From positions 1 through 20,788 of the forward strand of contig SBAY01000250.1 of the NCBI GenBank assembly GCA_005239945.1: a DNA stretch of 20,788 bases. The letters run 5' to 3'. The notes beneath the pieces are model-generated. The model saw only the letters and a program-made list of their open reading frames with translations, did no database searches and was not told where the DNA came from. Shown here one piece after another: positions 1 through 6,800 of this stretch (positions are counted from its first letter, which is position 1; each line of letters starts with the position of its first letter). The translations under genes were made by a program, and so were the position numbers. This DNA comes from Nitrospira sp. (GTDB lineage: Bacteria > UBA9089 > CG2-30-40-21 > SBAY01).

Positions 1-170
1 CGAGTTGCCCACAAGTTACCCACAATCGCTTGAATAAGTCTTTGACTTATTCACAATTGCTTGGATAACTCCGTTGGAGTTACCCACACTATCCACAATT
101 CTGCTACTACTAATTTTGAAAATTTTTTAATTCTTTAGGTTGTGTCATATAACACATACTATAGTAGTTA
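1..170. other. Origin-like DnaA-box cluster with CTA triplets and AT-rich tract (partial)
   Basis: Five 9-mers lie within one or two mismatches of the DnaA box TTATCCACA, all in the same orientation: 5-13 (TTGCCCACA), 16-24 and 80-88 (TTACCCACA), 47-55 (TTATTCACA) and 89-97 (CTATCCACA). The first full units repeat with a period of about 31-33 bp. Two perfect hairpins sit between boxes: GAATAAGTC/GACTTATTC at 32-52 and TAACTCC/GGAGTTA at 66-82. The last box is followed by CTACTACTA (104-112), which resembles the DnaA-trio element of bacterial origins, then an A/T-rich tract. Box, trio and AT-rich tract in this order is the known layout of a basal origin unwinding region. The window starts inside the cluster, so dnaA or dnaN cannot be looked for. 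It could instead be a plasmid origin or one more palindromic repeat family. Confidence 0.42.
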
Positions 171-405
171 TAAATATTAGGTTATTATTAATCCTGCATC
201 TTTTTGTTTTTTACTTTATCTATTACCTGTTAAATATATGCTCTTTACTTTGATTTCTTTTCATTTGACACCTCCTATGGTAAATTAACATATATTATAC
301 CACAGTATGTGCCAAATGACACTATTTTAGGTGTTCACTTTTAAACTTTAAATTCAATAAATACTGTTCACTTTTAATTCTTAAATGACAAATCAAAATT
401 TTTAA
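171..405. other. AT-rich intergenic region with repeated TGTCAAATGACA-like motifs
   Basis: No gene is visible here. The motif TGTCAAATGACA, complete as a near-perfect palindrome at 440-451, recurs as TGCCAAATGACA at 310-321, in part at 383-390 (AAATGACA), and inverted at 261-270 (TCATTTGACA). A separate 13-base direct repeat, TGTTCACTTTTAA, occurs at 332-344 and 365-377. The arrangement upstream of a strong promoter suggests multiple sites for a transcription factor that I cannot identify. Confidence 0.4.
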
Positions 406-434
406 TTGACACAAACTTAAATTTTTGGTATAAT
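406..434 (+). promoter_or_regulatory. Consensus sigma70-type promoter upstream of the isomerase-like gene, with operator-like palindrome
   Basis: TTGACA at 406-411 and TATAAT at 429-434 are separated by exactly 17 bases, a perfect housekeeping promoter. Transcription should start near 441, inside the palindrome TGTCAAATGACA (440-451), so a repressor bound there would block initiation. The leader is about 80 nt before the ATG at 520. This is the natural promoter for the whole + strand gene series downstream. Confidence 0.8.
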
Positions 435-519
435 ACCACTGTCAAATGACATATAGAGTGAATTTAAAGCATTTAATTTCATCTCAGTTTAGTTTAAAGA
501 ACCAAAAGAGTTTGTAAGA

Positions 520-2424
520 ATGGATAAAAAGATATTAATTGAAACCCTCAGTTATCTTTCAGACAAGATATATACTTATCCTTTTCCATTAGAGAAGATA
601 TTTATTATCTCTTTAAATAAAATAAAATTGATTGATTATTTATCGGAGATGGGAGAAGTTTCCTCAAGTAAAATAAAGGATATTCTGACAAAAATAAATA
701 TAGCAGAATTAACTATATCTAATTTTATTGAATATCTTTCAAAAGAGCTCATTTGGGCAAATGAAGATGATGTGGCTCGTGCCTTGTTTTTTATTGTTGA
801 TGAGAAGTTATTTTTAAAGAATATTCAGGTTAATTCAGGCATCTCCATTAGTCAAATCAAAGATATCTTTAAGGAAACAAAATTTAGTGATGTAGTCTAC
901 AGGTATCAACTTAAAAATATCACGATTTCACCAAATATAGGAAGTTTTTCATTCAAAAATCATCCTCAAAATAGTTATAAATTTGGTTTCCCAACTTTAG
1001 ATTTCTCAGATGGACGGATTCAATTCATTGGCTTTGAAGCTCCAAAGATATTATGTACAAAAGAACAATATGAAATAGTAGATAACTGGTGTAAAATAGT
1101 TCAAGAAGACCTAAAGACTGAACCCGAACCTGTCTTTAAAGGTAAAAGTCTTAAGAAATATTACGATTTCTTCCATTCTGAATTATCTGATTTAAATCCA
1201 GAGAATAATTATGTGGCACTTAAATATGGAACTATTGAATCTGAGATTATCCAGCGATACATAATCCATCGACTTTGTGGATTGGAGACAAACAATTTGA
1301 AGGAGCAACAGCTTGAAGATGCATGGAAAGAGGCTCAGGAAAGGATAAAATATGTGATTACCTTTGGAATAGGTGGTAATGAGATGCGCTGGCATACCTT
1401 ATCAGAGATCAATAATCAACTAAATGAAAGAAAATGGATTCCACTTCATTCCACAGATCAGATTGATTTAATACCTGATGACGCTACCTCAGAGAATACT
1501 ATCAAATTTTCATTCTCTCGTGGTGGTAATACAGAAGAGACAAAGGGTGGTGAAGAGGTTTTACATAAGCGTTTTCCTCACAGTATTATCTATGCCAATC
1601 GAGGAGAACTTCTGGAGTTAGGAAAAATCCATGATGCCCTTATTCTTCCCTTTCCACGAAGAATCTCAGGTAGATATTGTGGTTTAGTAACTTCTATTAA
1701 TCTTGCCCCAATGTATGTTCTGGGAATGGATATTAAAAGATATTGGGAAACCTCTGATAGGGTAGATAAGGCATTTAATTTTAATTCTGAGGTAAATCCA
1801 GCCTGGGATATTGCTAAATTCATCTTTATCGAAAAGGTCCTTTCTGGGACGAAGATGATTTATTTAGGGCACAACCACCACTTGATAGAAAAAAGTCTGA
1901 ATGAACTCTCTCAGTATATAATGGAGGGATTAGCCAAGGAAAGCAATGAACTCTTTTCTATGGTGGGAATGAGTTATCCCCGCAGTTCTCATTATGAAAT
2001 AGAAGGACCTCTCGGCAATCCTCACTTTTTCCTCTTCTGGAATACAATCCTGGCAAGGGTTAGAACAGATGAAAAATATCAGTATAAATTTGCTAGAAAT
2101 ACACAAAAACAAAGGTTATATGCAGACGAAATCAATGGTGCACTTTTGGCAGCTAATTTAATCACCTTTAGTAAAAACTCACCATGTATCACAGTCTTGC
2201 TTGAAAAATTTGATATTGAAACATCGGCTATCTTAAGTAAATTATATGAAGATACAATCTATATTCTCTGTCGTCTATGTAATGTAGACCCCTTCGGTAA
2301 CCCAAGTGTGAAACAGGTTAGAGATACAAGTGAAGATAATGTTAGGAAATTATTTAAATATTCAGAGGATAATATTCCAAAGAGTAGAATTATTTATGAA
2401 TTGATAAGTGAGAGTTTTGGATAA
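520..2424 (+). CDS. Divergent phosphoglucose-isomerase-like (SIS fold) protein with N-terminal extension
   Basis: The 634-residue protein resembles glucose-6-phosphate isomerase from about residue 275. A GIGGN loop (283-287) replaces the family GIGGS, SRGGNTEET (333-341) corresponds to the phosphate-binding SxSGTTxET motif, SGRYCGLVTSINLAP (383-397) to the GGRYS motif, and DPFGNPSVKQVR (590-601) to the C-terminal NPFDQPGVxxGK. Family knowledge: the last Lys is catalytic in known isomerases, and here it is Arg601. The region around 484-496, expected to carry the catalytic His, is also poorly conserved. Residues 1-270 are unlike normal isomerases and I do not recognise a domain in them. It may bind sugar phosphates without classical isomerase activity. 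It follows a consensus promoter; the Shine-Dalgarno site is weak (AAGAG). Before the IS6 insertion it was about 60 nt from the next gene. I am fairly sure of the family, unsure of the reaction. Confidence 0.75.
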   Translation: MDKKILIETLSYLSDKIYTYPFPLEKIFIISLNKIKLIDYLSEMGEVSSSKIKDILTKINIAELTISNFIEYLSKELIWANEDDVARALFFIVDEKLFLKNIQVNSGISISQIKDIFKETKFSDVVYRYQLKNITISPNIGSFSFKNHPQNSYKFGFPTLDFSDGRIQFIGFEAPKILCTKEQYEIVDNWCKIVQEDLKTEPEPVFKGKSLKKYYDFFHSELSDLNPENNYVALKYGTIESEIIQRYIIHRLCGLETNNLKEQQLEDAWKEAQERIKYVITFGIGGNEMRWHTLSEINNQLNERKWIPLHSTDQIDLIPDDATSENTIKFSFSRGGNTEETKGGEEVLHKRFPHSIIYANRGELLELGKIHDALILPFPRRISGRYCGLVTSINLAPMYVLGMDIKRYWETSDRVDKAFNFNSEVNPAWDIAKFIFIEKVLSGTKMIYLGHNHHLIEKSLNELSQYIMEGLAKESNELFSMVGMSYPRSSHYEIEGPLGNPHFFLFWNTILARVRTDEKYQYKFARNTQKQRLYADEINGALLAANLITFSKNSPCITVLLEKFDIETSAILSKLYEDTIYILCRLCNVDPFGNPSVKQVRDTSEDNVRKLFKYSEDNIPKSRIIYELISESFG

Positions 2425-2648
2425 ATTATAATAGAAAAATTTCGACTATTTTATTATGTATTTTTAGGGTTCTTTCGCAACATGAATGAAAAAAGTGGAT
2501 AAAAGCCTTTTGATTTAGGTAAGCTAATTTGGATTATAATTAATAAAGGTAAAAAAGTCAAGTAAAATTTTAAAAGTTATTAAAAAAAGAAGGAGTAAGA
2601 CAGAGTAATAGCGTTGATTTTTGAAAGATTAATAAAAAGTGAGGGTTT

Positions 2649-3754
2649 TTAAAGGATTTTAGCAAAGAGCTTCCATTGGGAAAAGCAATAAGGAAGTTTA
2701 GCACCAACTGTTTGAGCTGGAGTGAGACCTTTAAGTCTTTGATTTGGCTTAAAGTAATTAGGGAGATAAATTTGATTAGTAATAAATGACCAGAGACCTA
2801 AATCACTTTTAAAGCCACGGTATCGTTTAGAGGCAATTTTAAAGGTAGACCATTGACGTTCGAGTCTATTATTATTTAAATCTTTAAAGGGGTCATAATT
2901 CCATCCGATATAGCGGATATGTTTATTGTTGAGGTCAAAGTTAAGATCGCCGAGAGCAGAGGGGTAACTCCATAATCCATCAGAGATGATAGAAGCTTTC
3001 CAGAGAGAAGGGGAGTTGGAGAAAGCGATATTAAAGAGGTTTCTGGCATGTTCGGTAGAGCGTCGAGGAGAGAGAGGTACCAGGATTGGAGGGAATCGAA
3101 TTTAGAATCTTTAGCAGCCCAGACCCAACGTTTCTGACCTCTAACTGTAAATAGTGTTTCATCAACAAAGAGGCGTTTGTTTTTTGAGTAAGGGACTTTT
3201 AGAGGGCCAAGGTTTTTGTGGAGATTTAAAGAAGCTTTATGAGTCCAGCGGGTAATGGTGTCGTGGGAGATTTTAACATTAAAGATGGTTTTCATAATAT
3301 CGACGACATCAGGTGCGGGGAGTGCTTTAAAGACTGCGAAGTATAGGGCTAGAGAGACAGAGGATTTAGAGAAGTTCATTTTATTCCAGGAGAAAGGAAT
3401 AGGTATTTGATGATTGATGGATTGAAGAGGGTCAGAAGCGATTTTGAAGGATTTACCTGGGAGAGGGAGGTTAATTTTGTGGTTGCATCGACGATGGTCT
3501 TTTCTGAGGTGATTATTACAACGGAAGCGGATACCATCTGAGAGGTATTTAAAGATGTGCATAGGAGAACCACAGGTAGGGCAGGAGATTTTAGGTTGTT
3601 TTTTAGGGGATTTAGGTTTGGCAGGGATGAATTGATGGCGACAAGAAGGGTTTTTGCAACGGAATTTCTGGAGACCGGTATGAGGGTCTTTACCGAATTT
3701 CCAGGTAGTTCCTTTGCATTTAGGGCAGAAGATTTGATTAAATTGATTTAACAT
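2649..3754 (-). pseudogene. IS6-like DDE transposase with two N-terminal zinc ribbons, frameshifted
   Basis: The N-terminus has CPKC...CxxxxC and CPTCGSP...C cysteine pairs typical of zinc ribbons, then a DDE catalytic core. FVDETLF carries the first Asp. The reading frame is lost near 3083-3095, just after WVWAAKDSKFDS. Translation continues in another minus-strand frame as ILVPLSPRRSTEHARNLF, SDGLWSYPSAL (second Asp) and NNRLERQWSTFK (catalytic Glu), and stops with TAA at 2651-2649. The shift equals 5 extra bases (2 modulo 3) in a C/T-rich stretch with no obvious slippery heptamer, so I read it as a mutation. About 367 residues would be encoded if repaired. The two frames together contain the full catalytic triad, so the copy was inactivated recently or is mis-sequenced. 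Confidence 0.85.
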
Positions 3755-3800
3755 GATAAAAACCTCCTTTTGTTTTTGGGTTAAAAAGTGGGTGTAAAAA

Positions 3801-3826
3801 TTTTACATGTATTATAACATGTAAAA
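3801..3826 (-). promoter_or_regulatory. Transposase promoter with overlapping perfect palindrome
   Basis: TTTTACATGT (3801-3810) and ACATGTAAAA (3817-3826) are perfect 10-base inverted arms around a 6-base centre. Read on the minus strand, TATAAT lies across the centre and first arm, about 60 bases before the transposase ATG. The -35 region is weak. A palindrome covering the -10 box suggests autoregulation or a block to read-in transcription. Confidence 0.5.
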
Positions 3827-3905
3827 GCCCAAATCAAAAGGAGAAAGAAAAATCAACCTTTAGGTTGTTGCGATAGAATGATTTTTAGAAAGGAGGATGA
3901 GGGGA

Positions 3906-5459
3906 ATGAATAAAGTATTAGAGATTGATGAGATTAGGAAGTTAAAAGTAGAAGAATTAAAAGAGAAATTCTCAAACTATCTACTTCCAGGAACAACACC
4001 CCAGGATCGGTTGGATGAGAAACTTGGTGAGGTTATAAGAAGAATTTTGGACTCAGCGACTACTCTTTTTCAAGTTGATACTGCCTCTTTATGGTATGCT
4101 CGGGATGATTTTGTCACAAAAGAAGGAAATAGAGCTGAAAGGATTGTGTTTCTTGATGGAGTAGGAGCATATAATGAGCTTAAAGAGGAAATCACTCTTC
4201 AGAAAATTTTAAAAGATTTAGGTGAATACCCTAATTATAAATTTTATCCATCTCATATTCAAGACTCTGAACGTGAAAGAAGTGGAACTGGTTTTGTTGC
4301 GACCTTTGGTACACAAATAATTACACACACCAAATCCCCTAATGCTGTACCGGAAGGAGATGGTATTTCTCTGGATGATATTCAAGAGGAACGAGGAGAA
4401 AAGAGGGAGAAAAAAGGAAAATATGACAAATACATTTATGGAGACAACGAGTTCTTAGCTAAAGCCTTTGACTATGTTATTATACAGCCCTTGATTTATG
4501 AGAGAAGAGTGATTGGTGTGCTCAAAGTTGAAAAGAGAAACGCTTACACAAAGACTCCTGATGATTTTACAAAGGGTCAACTCTTAAGAAAACTACTTAT
4601 CTGTCTCAATCAGATTGCACCATACATAGCACAAGTACTGGAAGAAAAAAAAGAACTTCTCCATGTAATGGAATATAGAAGCCCAGGGATTGGTTATTCT
4701 ATTAACTTAAAAGATTTAGATGAGCATAATATAACAATGCGTTTCATTGAAAAATTTAAGAATTACAAAGAAGTTTTTGAATGGGGAAAGGAAGAATTTA
4801 CTAAATTTCTGGATAGTATAATTAATAACTTAAAAAGAGAAGGTAAGGATTTAGTTCTTTATAAGCTAGACACCAGAGTAAAAGAATTACGAAGTATAGT
4901 AGAAAAGCTTATCAGATTTAGAAGATTGGCTGTGGAAAAAGAGAAAAAGCCGGATGATGTAATAACCACGGAAAATGTATTTAAAATTTTTAAAGACATA
5001 GTTGGAGTAAGGTTAATATTTCGATTCCAAAAATATAGAAATGACTTCTGTGAGCATCTTTTGAATAAAATTACAGGTTCAGGATGGCAAAAAGCAAAAT
5101 TGGCTAAAGACTCTATAACAAATAAGGAAGAGGAAAATCCACGTAATACAGTTAATAATCCCGACGAATCGGGATATCGTGCGTTACATCTATGGCTTGA
5201 GTATGACATTCCTAAAGAAAAATTTAAAAAACTACAGGGATTAGATAAAATTATAGTTGAAATTCAAATGAGAACGCTTATGGAAGATGCATGGGCACAA
5301 AAGACACATCCTCTGCTCTACAAAGGGAAGTGGTATAGAATAAAAAAGTCCGCCAGAGATACTTTACAATTTAAATTCGCTGAAGAATCTAAGAAGCTTT
5401 ATGATGTAGATAAGACTACTGAAGATATAAGAGATTTGATTGAAAAGGGGGAATTGTAA
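3906..5459 (+). CDS. GAF-domain protein with RelA/SpoT-type (p)ppGpp synthetase domain
   Basis: The protein is predicted to transfer pyrophosphate from ATP to a guanosine nucleotide (alarmone synthesis), with a small-molecule sensor domain in front. Residues about 35-245 look like a GAF domain ending in VIIQPLIYERRVIGVLKVEK. The synthetase domain spans about 300-500: TRVKELRSIVEKL (323-335), DIVGVR with the metal-binding Asp364, ESGYRALH with the nucleotide-stacking Tyr424, and EIQMRT with catalytic Glu452, followed by DAWAQKTHPLLYK. All key synthetase motifs are present. There is no HD hydrolase domain and no TGS or ACT domain, so it is not a housekeeping Rel. ATG 3906 is preferred because AGGAGG (3891-3896) lies 9 bases upstream; the in-frame ATG at 3897 abuts that site. 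The next gene starts 4 nt after the stop. The nucleotide actually made could differ from ppGpp. Confidence 0.88.
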   Translation: MNKVLEIDEIRKLKVEELKEKFSNYLLPGTTPQDRLDEKLGEVIRRILDSATTLFQVDTASLWYARDDFVTKEGNRAERIVFLDGVGAYNELKEEITLQKILKDLGEYPNYKFYPSHIQDSERERSGTGFVATFGTQIITHTKSPNAVPEGDGISLDDIQEERGEKREKKGKYDKYIYGDNEFLAKAFDYVIIQPLIYERRVIGVLKVEKRNAYTKTPDDFTKGQLLRKLLICLNQIAPYIAQVLEEKKELLHVMEYRSPGIGYSINLKDLDEHNITMRFIEKFKNYKEVFEWGKEEFTKFLDSIINNLKREGKDLVLYKLDTRVKELRSIVEKLIRFRRLAVEKEKKPDDVITTENVFKIFKDIVGVRLIFRFQKYRNDFCEHLLNKITGSGWQKAKLAKDSITNKEEENPRNTVNNPDESGYRALHLWLEYDIPKEKFKKLQGLDKIIVEIQMRTLMEDAWAQKTHPLLYKGKWYRIKKSARDTLQFKFAEESKKLYDVDKTTEDIRDLIEKGEL

Positions 5460-5463
5460 AAAA

Positions 5464-6699
5464 ATGACATTACAAACTAAATTTATAACTGAGAGATTAG
5501 GAGACTGCTCAATTGAAAACCCCATTCCTATGAAATGTATCTTTGAGCAGGAAAATTATATCTTGGTCAATAACTTTGTAACAGACTCTGATAAAGATTA
5601 TTTTATAGAGGCAGGTCAGTTCCGAAAGCTTTATTTTGCTCCTACTACAGTTAGAGTTGGAATCCTGACCGCAGGTGGTAATGCCCCGGGTCTGAACATG
5701 GTTATTGACTCTATCGTTAAGAGGCAATTTAACTATGGGATAAGGGATAAAGAGCAGGTTAGGGCATATATAGGCGGTTATAAAGGACTATCTGAAGGAA
5801 ATTTTATTTACTTAACACCACAAGAAACTGATAAATATGCTTATGAAGCCTGCACCCGTATTAAAACGGCAAGAGGAAATTTTACGGTTGAAAAATTAGT
5901 TGATAACCTCCATGTTGATAAAATAGATATTTTGTATACTATAGGTGGTAATGGTACTCTTCACTGGGCAAGCCAGATTTACCAGGAAACTCAGAAAAGG
6001 GGATTAAAAATTGCTATTGTTGGTGGTCCTAAAACCATGGATAATGATATCAATTATGCTGAATGTACCTTTGGTTTTAGAACTACTGTTGACAATGCAG
6101 TAAGGGTTATTAGAGATTTCCATAAAGAGACTGAATCACAAGATAGGATTGGTTTGATTCAATTTTTTGGCGCAAATTCTGGGTTTGTTGCCCTTCATGC
6201 TTCTTATGTTAGCGGTGAGGTAGATTATGTTATAATTCCTGAGAGAAAAGAAGATTTAAATGAAGTATTAAGATATATTGAAAAAAGAGTAAAGAAAAAT
6301 GGACATGCTTTAATAATTGTAGCTGAAGGAGCATCAGCACATCTAATTCCTGAAGCAGAGAAAGATAAAAGCTTAAGAAAAGTTGCATTTGAAAAGTTGG
6401 TAGAGGTGTTTAAAGACCACTTTGCAAATTTCCAAAATGGTAATTACCAGACATTTTCATTAGAACCCAAATACTTAATAAGAGGCACAGAACCAAATTC
6501 ATTTGATATTGATCTCTGTAAAATCACAGGAAAACTAATGGTAGAATCTGGATTAGCAGGCTATACTAATTGTGTTGTAAATTACTGGTGTGGACATTAT
6601 GTCTTAGTACCTATCCCGCTGGCAATTAAAGAGCTAAAATTAGTAAATACAGAAGGATATTATTACGAATCAATGATTGCTAAATACTCGTTGGTCTAA
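5464..6699 (+). CDS. Phosphofructokinase-family protein, plant-type clade, with altered active-site motifs
   Basis: The 411-residue protein has the long PFK layout of plant-type and pyrophosphate-type enzymes: an N-terminal lead ending LYFAPTTVRVGILTAGGNAP (about 57-75), PKTMDNDI (189-196) retaining the catalytic base Asp193, DRIG (227-230), AEGA (287-290) and YLIRG (337-341). Two family motifs differ. GGNGT (161-165) has Asn where GGDGT/S supplies a metal-binding Asp, and FGANSG (235-240) replaces MGRxxG, which contacts fructose 6-phosphate. The protein may therefore phosphorylate poorly, use a different substrate, or act as a sensor. GGGGGAAT lies upstream of ATG 5464; a TTG at 5440 is in frame but overlaps the previous gene. 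It is tightly coupled to the alarmone-synthetase gene (4 nt gap). Family assignment is secure; activity is not. Confidence 0.85.
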   Translation: MTLQTKFITERLGDCSIENPIPMKCIFEQENYILVNNFVTDSDKDYFIEAGQFRKLYFAPTTVRVGILTAGGNAPGLNMVIDSIVKRQFNYGIRDKEQVRAYIGGYKGLSEGNFIYLTPQETDKYAYEACTRIKTARGNFTVEKLVDNLHVDKIDILYTIGGNGTLHWASQIYQETQKRGLKIAIVGGPKTMDNDINYAECTFGFRTTVDNAVRVIRDFHKETESQDRIGLIQFFGANSGFVALHASYVSGEVDYVIIPERKEDLNEVLRYIEKRVKKNGHALIIVAEGASAHLIPEAEKDKSLRKVAFEKLVEVFKDHFANFQNGNYQTFSLEPKYLIRGTEPNSFDIDLCKITGKLMVESGLAGYTNCVVNYWCGHYVLVPIPLAIKELKLVNTEGYYYESMIAKYSLV

Positions 6700-6800
6700 G
6701 GGATATAAACATCTGAAATTGTGGGTAAAGAGGTTTGAGCTTAATACGAGTTTCTTTGAATTTTCCTATTAAAATATTGATCAGCAGAGGAAAAATATAG

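Larger units (their letters stand above)
2468..3880 (-). mobile_element. IS6-type insertion sequence with 8-bp target duplication
   Basis: The element is 1413 bp. The left end reads GGTTCTTTCGCAACA (2468-2482) and the right end, on the other strand, CATTCTATCGCAACA (3880-3866). Both ends share a second conserved block, CCTTTTGATTT, at about the same distance inward, giving an imperfect inverted repeat of roughly 50 bp. ATTTTTAG flanks both sides (2460-2467 and 3881-3888), an 8-bp target duplication as expected for the IS6 family, whose ends begin GGTTCT. The transposase is frameshifted. The insertion separates the isomerase-like gene from the alarmone-synthetase gene and lies just before the latter's ribosome binding site. 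Confidence 0.85.

Noticed and set aside
2425..2467. Terminator after the PGI-like gene
   Set aside because: Only a 5-base stem (AATAG/CTATT) before a mixed T/A stretch; too weak. The next gene was about 60 nt away before the IS6 insertion.
3557..3751. A + strand frame opposite the IS6 transposase
   Set aside because: It is the antisense shadow of the zinc-ribbon region and has no family features.
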